Shown here in pieces: positions 16,527 through 25,228 of a DNA stretch of 64,000 bases. A model generated the notes under the pieces. The model saw nothing but the letters and a program-made list of their open reading frames with translations, was not told where the DNA came from and ran no database searches. Every line of letters starts with the position of its first letter. The first letter of the stretch is position 1. A program made the translations under genes and the position numbers. Origin of the DNA: MWDV01 sp964634255 (GTDB lineage Bacteria > Verrucomicrobiota > Verrucomicrobiia > Limisphaerales > MWDV01); the NCBI GenBank assembly GCA_964634255.1, contig CAZWJC010000006.1, positions 5,024 through 69,023 on the forward strand. Direction: 5' to 3'.

Positions 16527-18419
16527 ATGAACGCACGTCGTCGCCTCGCCTGCGCCTTAATCGTGGTCTTCGGCTTCTGTGTACCCCGCTTGTTAGCGGA
16601 TGAGAACGCCGCCTGGCTCGCCGAGCATTACACCAAATACGAGCACCGCATTCCCATGCGCGATGGCGTTCGCCTGTTCACGCGCGTCTATGTGCCCAAG
16701 GACGACGCGCAGGCGTGGCCGATCCTGCTCACGCGCACCCCCTACGGCCTCAAGCCGTATGGCTCGGACAACTACACCGATCCCTCCGGCTCGTTCCAGA
16801 CCCTGGCAAAGGACAAGTTCATCCTGGTGACGCAGGACGTGCGCGGGCGCAACGGCTCCGAAGGCGAGTTCATGAACGTGCGGCCCTTCAATCCCCAGAA
16901 GACCGGAAAGGAAACGGACGAGAGCTCGGACGCCTGGGACACGATTGACTGGCTGGCGAAGAACGTGCCGCGCAACAACGGCAAGGTCGGCCTCTTCGGC
17001 ATTTCCTATCCCGGCTTCTACACCTCGATGGGGATGATTGACAGCCATCCGGCGCTGCGGGCCGCGTCGCCGCAGGCGCCCATCGCCGACTGGTTCGTAG
17101 GCGACGACATCCATCACAACGGCGCGTTCCTGCTCTCGCAGAATTTCGGGTTCGCCTACTGGTTTTGGCAGAAGCTGGAAGACCCGCTGCACGAATCGAC
17201 GAAAGACTTCAACTACGGGACGCCCGATGGCTACGACTTCTTCCTGCGCATGGGGCCCTTGGCCAACTCGGACGCGCGACTGCTCAAGGGCCGGGCGCCG
17301 GAGTGGACGGAGTTCTTGAAGCACTCGACCTACGATGCCTACTGGCAGGTGCGGAACATCCGTCCGCACCTCCGGAACATCCGTTGCGCCGTGCTGACGG
17401 TGGGCGGTTGGTTCGATGCGGAGGATTTGTTTGGCGCGCTGGAGACGTATCGCTGGACCGAACGGCAGAACGTGGGCATCACCAACGTGCTCGTCATGGG
17501 GCCGTGGGCGCATGGGGAGTGGGGGCGCGGCGCCGGCGACAGGCTCGGCCCGGTCAGCTTTCACGCCAAGACGGCGGAGTTCTATCGGGAGAAGATCGAA
17601 CTCCCGTTCTTCCGGCACTTCCTCAAAGGCGACACGAACAGCGCGCTGCCCGAGGCCCAGGTGTTCGAGACCGGGACGGACGAATGGCGGCGATTCGACG
17701 CCTGGCCGCCTCCACGCGTTGCCGCGCGCACGCTCTACTTCCACGCCGGCGGAACGCTTGCTTTTGATCCGCCGACGGACCCGGCGCCGTCGGCCTTCGA
17801 CGAATACGGGAGCGATCCGGCCAAACCGGTGCCCTATTCAAACGACAAGTCCACCGGTTACGTGCACGCCTATCCCGTCGAGGACCAGCGCTTCGCGGCA
17901 TCGCGCCCGGACGTGCTGGTCTACGAAACCGAACCGCTGGAGGAAGACCTGACGTTGGCCGGCCCGATCAAAGCGACGCTGCACGTCTCGACCACCGGCA
18001 CGGACGCGGATTGGGTGGTGAAGCTGATCGATGTCTATCCCGGCGACTTCCCGAATCCCGATCCCAACCCGACCGAAGTGAAACTGGGCGGCTACCAGCA
18101 GCTTGTGCGGGGCGACGTTATGCGCGGCAAGTTCCGGAACAGCCTGGAGAGACCCGAGCCGTTTGTGCCGAACCAAGTGACGAAGGTGGAGTTCACGCTG
18201 CCCGATATTTGCCACTGTTTCCGCCGCGGCCATCGCGTGATGGTGCAGGTGCAAAACTCGTGGTTTCCGCTGGTGGACCGCAACCCGCAGCAGTTTGTGA
18301 ACATCCCGACGGCGCAGGCGGAGGATTTCCAGAAGGCCACGCACCGGGTGTTTCGCGCTGCCAACGCCGCCTCCTCACTGACCGTGTCCGTACTGCCTCC
18401 GCCCAAACCGGAACGCTAA
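16527..18419 (+). CDS. Exported CocE/NonD family hydrolase
   Basis: This 630-residue protein resembles cocaine esterase and X-Pro dipeptidyl-peptidases. After a signal peptide (ARRRLACALIVVFGFC) comes the alpha/beta-hydrolase domain with nucleophile elbow GISYPG near residue 160, the Asp motif GGWFDAEDLFGAL and the His motif GPWAHGEW, completing the triad. The C-terminal half is the jelly-roll domain (LVYETEPLEEDLTLAGPI; FCLPD-like LPDICHCFRRGHRVMVQV). It likely hydrolyses acyl esters or peptides outside the inner membrane. The frame extends upstream to 15927, but homology and the signal peptide start at ATG 16527. The stop codon lies inside a repeat copy. Confidence 0.85.
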   Translation: MNARRRLACALIVVFGFCVPRLLADENAAWLAEHYTKYEHRIPMRDGVRLFTRVYVPKDDAQAWPILLTRTPYGLKPYGSDNYTDPSGSFQTLAKDKFILVTQDVRGRNGSEGEFMNVRPFNPQKTGKETDESSDAWDTIDWLAKNVPRNNGKVGLFGISYPGFYTSMGMIDSHPALRAASPQAPIADWFVGDDIHHNGAFLLSQNFGFAYWFWQKLEDPLHESTKDFNYGTPDGYDFFLRMGPLANSDARLLKGRAPEWTEFLKHSTYDAYWQVRNIRPHLRNIRCAVLTVGGWFDAEDLFGALETYRWTERQNVGITNVLVMGPWAHGEWGRGAGDRLGPVSFHAKTAEFYREKIELPFFRHFLKGDTNSALPEAQVFETGTDEWRRFDAWPPPRVAARTLYFHAGGTLAFDPPTDPAPSAFDEYGSDPAKPVPYSNDKSTGYVHAYPVEDQRFAASRPDVLVYETEPLEEDLTLAGPIKATLHVSTTGTDADWVVKLIDVYPGDFPNPDPNPTEVKLGGYQQLVRGDVMRGKFRNSLERPEPFVPNQVTKVEFTLPDICHCFRRGHRVMVQVQNSWFPLVDRNPQQFVNIPTAQAEDFQKATHRVFRAANAASSLTVSVLPPPKPER

Positions 18420-18456
18420 TGGGTGACCACTCACGCTAACGGGTGACCCGTTGAAC
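18414..18456. repeat. Left inverted-repeat copies beside the unknown 380-residue gene
   Basis: Two related words, cgctaatgggtgac at 18414 and cgctaacgggtgacccgttg at 18434, lie just after the hydrolase gene. The second contains aacggg-tga-cccgtt, a palindrome with a three-base loop. A matching inverted copy lies at 19884-19905. Confidence 0.55.
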
Positions 18457-18699
18457 TCCGAATCCCAAGGGCGTACGGGAATTGATTCTCGCGCAGCGCG
18501 GACGGGAGTGAGGTGAAATGGAGTGAGAGGTCGATGCTGTTTCCCAGAACCGTTGCGGCGATGCGGAGGGGTGTAAGAATTTGCTGGAAGACGGGTCGAG
18601 GAGTCTGGTGGAATCGGCGTGGATGGCTATGATCAAATCAGCTTTCAGATGGGGAATTTCCAGGACCCATCGACATACTGAGTTCCCGGAACTGCTCAC

Positions 18700-19842
18700 A
18701 TGATCACGACGAACCTCATTCTCACTTTGGTGTTGTCCAACTGCAACGAGTTCGCATCGAGATTGGAGCTCCCGTTCAAGTTGCCGCTGACGGCTGCCGA
18801 TGTGAGCTACTTCAAGATCAAGGAATTCTATCCCAGCCTGTGGGTCACTGTTGGCGTAACGAACGGTTGCTGGTTCGACTTCCAACGTGCGCATCTTTGC
18901 CGTTTCAGGGATCCCCTTACGTTGCACGACCGATTCCCGGGCACGAATCACTTGGGCCGCAAAGCGGTGTTGACACGTGAAGGGGCTCTGGCCTTGGCTC
19001 GTCAACGGGTGGCTCAACTGGGCTATGCGCTGGAGGACCTCAACATGGACCTCCAACCGGAGGTGAACCAGAAGTTTGCAGATGTGCCCCATTACGAGTT
19101 CACTTGGTACGAGCCCAATTGCGATCGCGAATACGACCCGCCCCCAGCGGTCACTGTGGAAGTGGACGCGGCAGATAAGTGCATTCGCTACCTGAACCTG
19201 AGCTCCCTCCTTTTCATAGCGAGCCCTGATCCGGACGTTCCGGGATTGGCGGAGTCGAAGGATGCCGACTGGCGCGGTCAGCTTAACCGGTACGCGCCCG
19301 AGATACTCCTTGACCCACGCAAAGTGGCTGAGTCGGAGGTTCTGGATGCGCTTGCGTACATCCGATCCTTCAGCCGAGTCCTCGCGCTTCCCCTGAAGGC
19401 GCCGGACTCAACCAATGCGGTGCAACATGCCGGTATCTCATACCGCACCGGGCCACGCCGGCTCGCCGTTCGACTGACGAACGGTTACGTATTCTACTGC
19501 GACATGGACAGGAAACGGGTTGACGCGTTTCACAATGGGAAGGCCTTTTTCGCCCAGTTACACGTCCGACTGCGGGATTACGTGGGAGAGGGCAAGATGA
19601 CTGAGAAGGAGGCCATCACCTTGGTTCGCGATGCTGTCGGCAAGCTCGGGTACGGTATGGGCAGGCTGATGCGAGGGAAGCCGGCGGTTCGGAAGCCGAA
19701 TGTGCAGAGCAAGCAGAACGTCCCCCGAGTCCACTTTTCCTGGCAGCAGGGCAAGAACGGCATGCTTGAGCAGGAAGTCAGGGCTGAGGTGGACTTGGCA
19801 ACGGGGCAAATTGTGTCTTTGAGCGTTGTCGATGACCGGTGA
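18700..19842 (+). CDS. Two-repeat protein of unknown function
   Basis: A 380-residue protein I cannot name. It has a duplicated segment: LTREGALALARQRVAQLGY near residue 92 and MTEKEAITLVRDAVGKLGYG near residue 300, each followed by a stretch ending in aromatic-rich strands (VPHYEFTWYEP; VPRVHFSWQQGKNG) and a VEVDA/AEVDL strand. This layout recalls PepSY/YcdB-like domains, a tentative comparison. The N-terminus is hydrophobic (LILTLVLSNC) and could be a weak export signal. Base composition looks less GC-rich than neighbours. It stands alone between inverted repeats at 18414-18456 and 19884-19905; 18457-18699 holds no supported gene. Confidence 0.65.
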   Translation: MITTNLILTLVLSNCNEFASRLELPFKLPLTAADVSYFKIKEFYPSLWVTVGVTNGCWFDFQRAHLCRFRDPLTLHDRFPGTNHLGRKAVLTREGALALARQRVAQLGYALEDLNMDLQPEVNQKFADVPHYEFTWYEPNCDREYDPPPAVTVEVDAADKCIRYLNLSSLLFIASPDPDVPGLAESKDADWRGQLNRYAPEILLDPRKVAESEVLDALAYIRSFSRVLALPLKAPDSTNAVQHAGISYRTGPRRLAVRLTNGYVFYCDMDRKRVDAFHNGKAFFAQLHVRLRDYVGEGKMTEKEAITLVRDAVGKLGYGMGRLMRGKPAVRKPNVQSKQNVPRVHFSWQQGKNGMLEQEVRAEVDLATGQIVSLSVVDDR

Positions 19843-19883
19843 AACGAGGGGAGCCATGGCGCACTGCGCGTCCGGCCGTCAAC

Positions 19884-19905
19884 GTCAACGAGTCACCCAT
19901 TAGCG
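19884..19905. repeat. Right inverted-repeat copy beside the unknown gene
   Basis: The reverse complement of these 22 bases differs from the left copy at 18434 by two substitutions and one extra base. It lies between the unknown gene and the end of the minus-strand gene at 19972. Confidence 0.55.
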
Positions 19906-19971
19906 GGAGCGGTCAAGTGGGAAAAAGGATTTCCGGCAGCGACCCCAAGCGCGCGGTCGCGCCCGGTGGGA

Positions 19972-20373
19972 TCATTCGAAGGAGGATTCCAACTGTTTCA
20001 TGCGGGTATAGACCGGTGAACCCGGCTTGGTGCGCGCCTTCACTTGCGCAAAGATGCGCTGCGCCTCCTTCGGGTTGTCCCGCGACACCGCCACGCAGAA
20101 ATCCAGTTCAATCCAGGCCTTGCGCGGGTCCTGGATGGAGGGGCCGTAGGTTTCCAGCCATTTGCGGAACGTCCCCAACCCCGCCTGCTGCGCCGCCTTC
20201 AGGGACGAGTCCAATTGCGACGGCATGCCGGCAAGCTGATCGCCATGCACCACGACCTTTGCTGCGGCTTCCTTCGTATCCTCCTCGTCGCGCACCTTCT
20301 CCCAATACACAAAGAGACTGTAGGCGAGGTAGAGAACGATGATGATGATGCCGGCGGTGATGAACTTGGTCAT
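19972..20373 (-). CDS. Small membrane-anchored TPR-like protein
   Basis: A 133-residue protein with one N-terminal membrane helix (FITAGIIIIVLYLAYSLFV), a charged linker (EKVRDEEDTKEAAAKV) and a helical C-terminal half with a TPR-like pattern (AWIELDFCVAVSRDNPKEAQ). I do not recognise a named family. It starts inside the last codons of murA (four-base overlap), so it is translated with murA, which hints at an envelope role. Confidence 0.72.
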   Translation of the reverse strand: MTKFITAGIIIIVLYLAYSLFVYWEKVRDEEDTKEAAAKVVVHGDQLAGMPSQLDSSLKAAQQAGLGTFRKWLETYGPSIQDPRKAWIELDFCVAVSRDNPKEAQRIFAQVKARTKPGSPVYTRMKQLESSFE

Positions 20374-21632
20374 GTTTCCTGAACGCGTTCAATGCGGGCG
20401 CCGAGCTGGCGCAGCTTGCCGTCAATATCCTCGTAGCCGCGGTCAATGTGATAGACGCGGTTGACGTGCGTCGTGCCGCGGGCGGCCAGGCCGGCGATCA
20501 CCAGTGCCGCTGACGCGCGCAGGTCGCTCGCCATCACCGGCGCGCCGCTCAGCGGGCGTCCGCCCTTCACGATCGCGCTCGGGCCCTCGATCTCAATGTC
20601 CGCGCCCAACCGCGTCAGCTCGCTCACGTGCATGAAACGCGATTCAAAGATGCGCTCGGTGATGATGCTGATCCCGGGAACCAGCGTCAGCAACGCCATC
20701 ATCTGCGCCTGCACATCGGTCGGGAAACCGGCGTAGGGCAGCGTGGTGATGTCTACCGCCTTCAGTCTGCCGTTGCGCCGCGCGATCAGCGCCGCGCCGC
20801 TGCGCTCGACCTTCACGCCGGTAGCGTGCAGCTTGTCCAAGACCGCCGAGAGGTGGCTGGCATTTGCGCCCTTGACCGTCACCTCGCCGTTCGTGGCGGC
20901 GCCGGCAATCAAGTAGGTGGCGGCTTCGATGCGGTCCGGGATGACTTCGTGCTCCGCGCCGTGGAGCTCTTTGACGCCGGTAACGGTGATGATCGGGCTG
21001 CCGGCGCCGGTAATCTTTGCGCCCATCGCGTTCAGGAAGTTCGCCAGGTCCACAACCTCAGGTTCGCACGCGGCGCTTTCGATGACCGTGATGCCTTCCG
21101 CGAGCGTGGCGGCCATCATCACGTTGGCGGTGCCCAGCACCGTCGGGCCCGCGCGACCGCCCAGGAAGATGTCTCCGCCGACCAGCTTCTTCGCCTTGGC
21201 CTCTGCATAGCCACCGGCAATGGTGATATGTGCGCCCAGTGCCTCAAAGCCTTTCAAATGCAGATTGATCGGCCGCGCGCCGATAACGCAGCCGCCGGGC
21301 AGCGAGACACTCGCCGTTTTCAGCCGCGCCAGCATCGGGCCCATGACGCAGATCGAGCCGCGCATCTTGCGGATCAAATCGTAATCGCCGACGCCCTTGA
21401 TCTTGTTGGCCTGGACGCGCACGACGTCGCCTTCCCACGTCACTTTCGCGCCGAGCCAGTTGAGAATCTGCCCCATGAAGCGCACGTCGGTCAGGTTGGG
21501 CACGCGCCGGATGACGCACGGCTCGCGCGTCAGCAACGCCGCCGCCATGATCGGCAGCACGGCGTTCTTCGCCCCGCTGATCGCCACTTCGCCGTGAAGT
21601 GGCACACCGCCTTTGATGAGAAACTTGTCCAT
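20370..21632 (-). CDS. murA: UDP-N-acetylglucosamine 1-carboxyvinyltransferase MurA
   Basis: MurA transfers enolpyruvate to UDP-GlcNAc, the first committed step of peptidoglycan synthesis, in the cytoplasm. The 420-residue length is standard. Lys22 lies in ISGAKNAVLPIM and the catalytic Cys115 in LPGGCVIGARP, so a fosfomycin-sensitive Cys enzyme is expected. The substrate loops IESAACEPEVVDL and FPTDVQAQMMAL, and the C-terminal YHIDRGYEDIDGKLRQLGA, are all present. It lies downstream of prmC on the same strand, 45 bases away, and overlaps a small membrane protein gene at its 3' end. Confidence 0.97.
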   Translation of the reverse strand: MDKFLIKGGVPLHGEVAISGAKNAVLPIMAAALLTREPCVIRRVPNLTDVRFMGQILNWLGAKVTWEGDVVRVQANKIKGVGDYDLIRKMRGSICVMGPMLARLKTASVSLPGGCVIGARPINLHLKGFEALGAHITIAGGYAEAKAKKLVGGDIFLGGRAGPTVLGTANVMMAATLAEGITVIESAACEPEVVDLANFLNAMGAKITGAGSPIITVTGVKELHGAEHEVIPDRIEAATYLIAGAATNGEVTVKGANASHLSAVLDKLHATGVKVERSGAALIARRNGRLKAVDITTLPYAGFPTDVQAQMMALLTLVPGISIITERIFESRFMHVSELTRLGADIEIEGPSAIVKGGRPLSGAPVMASDLRASAALVIAGLAARGTTHVNRVYHIDRGYEDIDGKLRQLGARIERVQET

Positions 21633-21677
21633 GAAAAATCGGGTCAGCGAGTCTGCACAACCTGCGCCGGATTGAAC

Positions 21678-22589
21678 TCAATCCCGTCGCGCAATCAGAA
21701 ACCTCGCGCGCTGACTGTAGTCTTCCCGTACGGACTCCACAATCCAGTTTTGGCGTGTAAAGATGTCGCGGGCAGCCTCGGCCTGGCCATCGCCAAACTC
21801 CAGCATCAAACACCCGCCCGCGGCCAGGAACGCGCTTGCCTCGGCGGCAAGACGACGGATGAAGTCCAACCCATCCGCGCCGCCATCCAGCGCCCCGCGT
21901 GGATCGAAGTCACGGACCTCGGGCTCCAACGCTTCGATTTCGGCCGACGGGATGTAAGGCGGGTTGCTGACGATCAAATCAAACCGGGCGCTGGTTGGCA
22001 GCGCCGCGAAACCATCGCCCTGAACGAGCTGAACCCGTTCCTCCAAACCGTGCCGGGCGAGGTTTTGGCGTGCGATGGTGAGCGCTTCAGCCGAAACGTC
22101 CAGCGCCGTAATTTGCGCTCGTGGGCATTTCAACGCGATGGCGATGGCGAGACAGCCGCTTCCGGTGCCAAAATCGAGGACCTGAGGAGCGCGGCTGTCG
22201 CAGCCGCAAGACGGGTGTGGGGGCGTGACTGCTGCGGCCGGGACGGCCGCGCGCCGGGTTCGCAGGAGTAACTCCCAACTGAGCTCGGCGAGAATCTCCG
22301 TCTCCGGTCGCGGCACCAGCACGTGGCGATTCACGGCGATCTCGAAGCCGCAAAACGAGGTCGAGCCGACGATGTGTTGCAGCGGTTCGCGCTGGCCGCG
22401 GCGCTTGACCAGTTCGCGGAGGGTGTCCACCTCAGCCGGGGCGAGGCTTCGCTCGAAGCTCAGGTATAGTTTCATCCGTGGCAGCTTGAGCACATGCGCG
22501 AGCAAAAGCTCCGCCTGCAAGCGCGGGGACTCCACCCCTTTCTTCGCGAGAAAGTCGGCGCTGCGTTGGATGGTTTCCAGAACGGTCAC
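21678..22589 (-). CDS. prmC: Release factor glutamine methyltransferase PrmC with repeat-derived insert
   Basis: PrmC methylates the GGQ glutamine of release factors RF1 and RF2. The 303-residue protein has the N-terminal helical domain, then VLVPRPETEILAEL, the SAM-binding VLDFGTGSGCLAIAIA, VSNPPYIPS (the NPPY motif) and GGCLMLEFGDGQ. Between the EL helix and the SAM motif, residues about 112-134 are coded by a palindromic repeat element (RRAAVPAAAVTPP), where relatives have only a short linker. The frame is intact, so the enzyme is probably active. prfA, its usual neighbour, is not in the window. Confidence 0.92.
   Translation of the reverse strand: MTVLETIQRSADFLAKKGVESPRLQAELLLAHVLKLPRMKLYLSFERSLAPAEVDTLRELVKRRGQREPLQHIVGSTSFCGFEIAVNRHVLVPRPETEILAELSWELLLRTRRAAVPAAAVTPPHPSCGCDSRAPQVLDFGTGSGCLAIAIALKCPRAQITALDVSAEALTIARQNLARHGLEERVQLVQGDGFAALPTSARFDLIVSNPPYIPSAEIEALEPEVRDFDPRGALDGGADGLDFIRRLAAEASAFLAAGGCLMLEFGDGQAEAARDIFTRQNWIVESVREDYSQRARFLIARRD
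22187..22254. repeat. Palindromic array element inside prmC
   Basis: About 68 bases with near-perfect inverted ends gagcgcggc / gccgcgcgc. Inside are gcggctg-tcg-cagccgc (22191-22207) and gcggccg-gga-cggccgc (22234-22250), each with seven-base arms and a three-base loop. The length of the translated insert and the open frame show that it is read through by prmC. Confidence 0.65.
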
Positions 22590-22703
22590 AGGGCCAGTCT
22601 AGGCACATGCCCCGTCCGCGAAAGCGCAAAGGTGCGCGCCGGGCAGGCCGGTCGGTAAGACCCGAGCTGGACCGCGCAAGACCTGCTCGCGAAGAAGGGG
22701 TAG

Positions 22704-22722
22704 GTGCGCAAGTCTTGCGCAC
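22704..22722. repeat. Palindrome gtgcgcaa-gtc-ttgcgcac
   Basis: Perfect eight-base arms with a three-base loop, in the gap between the divergent prmC and the T2SS operon. It could be a regulator site or an isolated unit of the palindromic repeat class. Confidence 0.4.
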
Positions 22723-22761
22723 GGGACGGCGAATCCCCGCCAAAAGCCGTGTCTCCAGTCG

Positions 22762-22777
22762 TGGCACAGACTCTGCG
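22762..22777 (+). promoter_or_regulatory. Candidate sigma-54 promoter upstream of the T2SS operon
   Basis: TGGCAC is followed after five bases by CTGCG, matching the -24/-12 consensus with the invariant GG and GC in register. Transcription would begin near 22788, about 77 bases before the first gene. The window also encodes a sigma-54 activator (11102) and an NtrB-like kinase at the operon end (36249). Chance occurrence in GC-rich DNA is possible. Confidence 0.4.
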
Positions 22778-22864
22778 TTACCCGTGAACCGGCGAGCGCG
22801 ATTCGTGAAAAACGCGAACCAGCGCCGGCGCAAATCGTTAACAACCAAAACAGGTGGAGAAGAC

Positions 22865-23404
22865 ATGAAAAGACTGAGTCAGTGTTTGGCAATCACCGGA
22901 GTCGCAACCGCGCTCCTGTTGAGCGTGGGCAATGTCGTGGCGCAGGACGCCCCCCCCGGAGGCGGCGGGCGTGGTCCGGGTAACTTTGATCCGGCGCAGA
23001 TGCAGCAGCGCATGCTGGAGAACATCCGCTCCCAGATGGACGTCAAGGATGACGCCGAGTGGAAGATCATCGCCGACCGCATCACCAAAGTGAACGACGC
23101 CCGGCGCGAGGTCGGCTTTGGCGGCGGCGGTATGGGACGCATGTTCCGTCGGCCCGGCAGCGACAATCAGGGCAACGATCAGGGTCGTCGCCGTTTCGGC
23201 CCGGAACCGAGCGCCGAAGAACAAGCCCTGGAAAAGGCCATTGACTCGAAGGCCTCGAAGGAAGATCTGAAATCCGCGATGGCCAAACTTCGCGCTTCCA
23301 AGAAGGACAAGGAAGCGAAGCTCGAAGCGGCCCAGGCCGAACTCCTGAAGGTCGTGGACACCAAGCAGGAGGCAGTGCTCCTCTCCATGGGCATTGTGAA
23401 GTAA
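22865..23404 (+). CDS. Small secreted helical protein ahead of the T2SS genes
   Basis: A 179-residue protein with a clear signal peptide (MKRLSQCLAITGVATALLLS, cleavage after VVAQ), a glycine-rich linker, a helical segment (QMQQRMLENIRSQMDVKDDA), a low-complexity Gly/Arg-rich middle and a long charged C-terminal helix (SKKDKEAKLEAAQAELLKVV). No named family is recognised; the layout is vaguely Spy/CpxP-like. GGTGGAG lies at good distance before ATG 22865; the long upstream open frame is intergenic. It precedes gspE by 45 bases and is probably the first gene of the T2SS operon. Confidence 0.75.
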   Translation: MKRLSQCLAITGVATALLLSVGNVVAQDAPPGGGGRGPGNFDPAQMQQRMLENIRSQMDVKDDAEWKIIADRITKVNDARREVGFGGGGMGRMFRRPGSDNQGNDQGRRRFGPEPSAEEQALEKAIDSKASKEDLKSAMAKLRASKKDKEAKLEAAQAELLKVVDTKQEAVLLSMGIVK

Positions 23405-23449
23405 CCCCAGCGATCTTCCTCATCCACTAGATCGAACCGCGCGTTGCCC

Positions 23450-25213
23450 ATGAATGCTGCTGACCCAAGCGCCTCGCCGCTGAACGAACTCCTGGAGAAG
23501 ATGGTTGCCGCCCGGCAACTCTCCGCCAGCGATGTCCGTTCCCTGACCCGGCACGCCAGCGGCATCGGCAACGCGGCGGTTCGGTCGGAGGAGGACGTGC
23601 TCCGCTGGCTGGCCAAGGAATACGGGCTGACGTTCACAACGCTGGAGGATGTTGAGCCGGACAAGGAAGTGCTCTCCCTCTTCCCCGCGCGGATTCTGCT
23701 GAAGGACGAGCTACTCCCGCTCCGCCGCGTGAACGGCACGGTGGAGGTTGCCACCAGCAAGCTTTTCTCCACGCAGGGGCTCGACACGCTCAAGAGCATG
23801 ACGGGGTTGCGGCTCCGGCCCGTGCTCGCGCCCGCCGAAGCCATCCAGCGCGAAATGAAGAAGCGCCTCGGCGTCGGCGCGGACACGATCGGCACGCTCG
23901 ACGAGGAGAAGCCGTTCGAGGTGGTGGACGAGGACAAGCTTGAGGACACCGACCTCGATAGCGCTGCGGAAGACGCTTCGATCATCAAGTTCTGCAACCA
24001 GGTCTTGCGCGACGCTATCGAACTCCGCTCCTCCGACATTCACCTGGAGCCGTTCGAGGACGAGTTCCGTATCCGCTACCGCATTGACGGCGTATTGCAG
24101 GATGTGCCGGTGCCGCCCCAGTTGAAGCGATTCCAACCGGCCATCGTTTCGCGCGTCAAGATTCTCAGCCACCTCAACATCGCCGAGAAACGCCTGCCGC
24201 AGGACGGCCGAATCAAGATTCGAGTCGACGACGCCGAAGTGGACATCCGCGTCTCGGTAATTCCGATGCTGCATGGCGAGGCGGTGGTGATGCGCCTCTT
24301 GCGCCAAAACTCCACGTTGCGCGGCATGGGCGAGCTGGGCATGGACACGCGCGAATATCGATGCTTCAAGCACGTGCTTGAAATGCCGCATGGGATTATT
24401 CTCGTCACCGGCCCGACCGGCAGCGGCAAGACGTCCACGCTTTACACCGCGCTGAACGAGATCAACGACGCCGTCCGCAAAATCATCACCATCGAGGACC
24501 CGGTCGAATACCAGCTCAAGGGCGTCAACCAGATCCAGGTTTCGGAAAAGGCCGGGCTCACCTTTGCGCGCGGGCTGCGCTCGATCCTGCGTCACGATCC
24601 CGACGTGATTCTCGTCGGCGAAATCCGTGACAAAGAGACGGCCCAGATCGCCGTGCAGTCCTCGCTGACCGGCCATTTGGTTTTTTCCACGCTCCACACG
24701 AACGATGCCCCGGGCGCCGTCACGCGGCTTGTGGACATGGGCGTGGAACCGTATCTCGTCGCTTCCTCGCTCGAAGCTGTGCTCGCACAGCGTCTTGTGC
24801 GCGTGCTGTGCCGGGCCTGCAAGCAAGTGGACAACTCACCCACAACGCAGGCGTTGAAAGCCCAACTCGGCATTCCACCGGAGACGGTACTATACAAATC
24901 CGTCGGCTGCCGCGAGTGCCGTAACACCGGTTTCCACGGCCGCCGCGCGATCTTCGAGTGGATGGATTCGGACAATGAAATCCGCCAACTCGTGCTGCGC
25001 AATGCATCAAGCGACCAGATCCGCGACGCTGCGCGCCGGGCCGGGATGAAGACGCTCGCCGAGGACGGCTGGCGACTGGTGCGCCTCGGCGTGACCACGG
25101 TGGATGAAGTGTTGAGCGTGACCACGGCCAAGGAAGTCTCGCTAACAATGGATCAAGCGGCCGACGACAAGGAAGAGAATGCGCCGCACAGCATTGCTCT
25201 CAAACGGCCTTGA
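23450..25213 (+). CDS. gspE: Type II secretion assembly ATPase GspE
   Basis: GspE powers pseudopilus assembly at the inner membrane. The 587-residue protein has an N1E-type domain, then the ATPase: IHLEPFEDEFRIRYRIDG (Asp/Glu box), Walker A GPTGSGKTSTLYTA, Walker B DPDVILVGEIRDKETAQIA and the His box LVFSTLHTNDAPGA. A metal-binding CxxC pair (CRACKQ and CRECRN, about 35 residues apart) follows, as in GspE/PilB. The final 40 residues are a loose tail. ATG 23450 is preferred over the TTG two codons upstream. Confidence 0.95.
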   Translation: MNAADPSASPLNELLEKMVAARQLSASDVRSLTRHASGIGNAAVRSEEDVLRWLAKEYGLTFTTLEDVEPDKEVLSLFPARILLKDELLPLRRVNGTVEVATSKLFSTQGLDTLKSMTGLRLRPVLAPAEAIQREMKKRLGVGADTIGTLDEEKPFEVVDEDKLEDTDLDSAAEDASIIKFCNQVLRDAIELRSSDIHLEPFEDEFRIRYRIDGVLQDVPVPPQLKRFQPAIVSRVKILSHLNIAEKRLPQDGRIKIRVDDAEVDIRVSVIPMLHGEAVVMRLLRQNSTLRGMGELGMDTREYRCFKHVLEMPHGIILVTGPTGSGKTSTLYTALNEINDAVRKIITIEDPVEYQLKGVNQIQVSEKAGLTFARGLRSILRHDPDVILVGEIRDKETAQIAVQSSLTGHLVFSTLHTNDAPGAVTRLVDMGVEPYLVASSLEAVLAQRLVRVLCRACKQVDNSPTTQALKAQLGIPPETVLYKSVGCRECRNTGFHGRRAIFEWMDSDNEIRQLVLRNASSDQIRDAARRAGMKTLAEDGWRLVRLGVTTVDEVLSVTTAKEVSLTMDQAADDKEENAPHSIALKRP

Positions 25214-25228
25214 GGTTGAAGCCATGAA

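Noticed and set aside
18436..19092. A 218-codon minus-strand frame overlapping the unknown gene
   Set aside because: It lies opposite the duplicated-repeat protein and part of the repeat-bearing gap, with no convincing start or family.
18414..19905. An insertion sequence between the inverted repeats
   Set aside because: The enclosed gene has no transposase motif and no target duplication was recognised.
20628..22271. A 547-codon open frame on the plus strand opposite murA and prmC
   Set aside because: It mirrors two clear enzymes on the minus strand, has shadow-type composition and no recognisable motif; GC-rich codon use keeps the opposite strand open.
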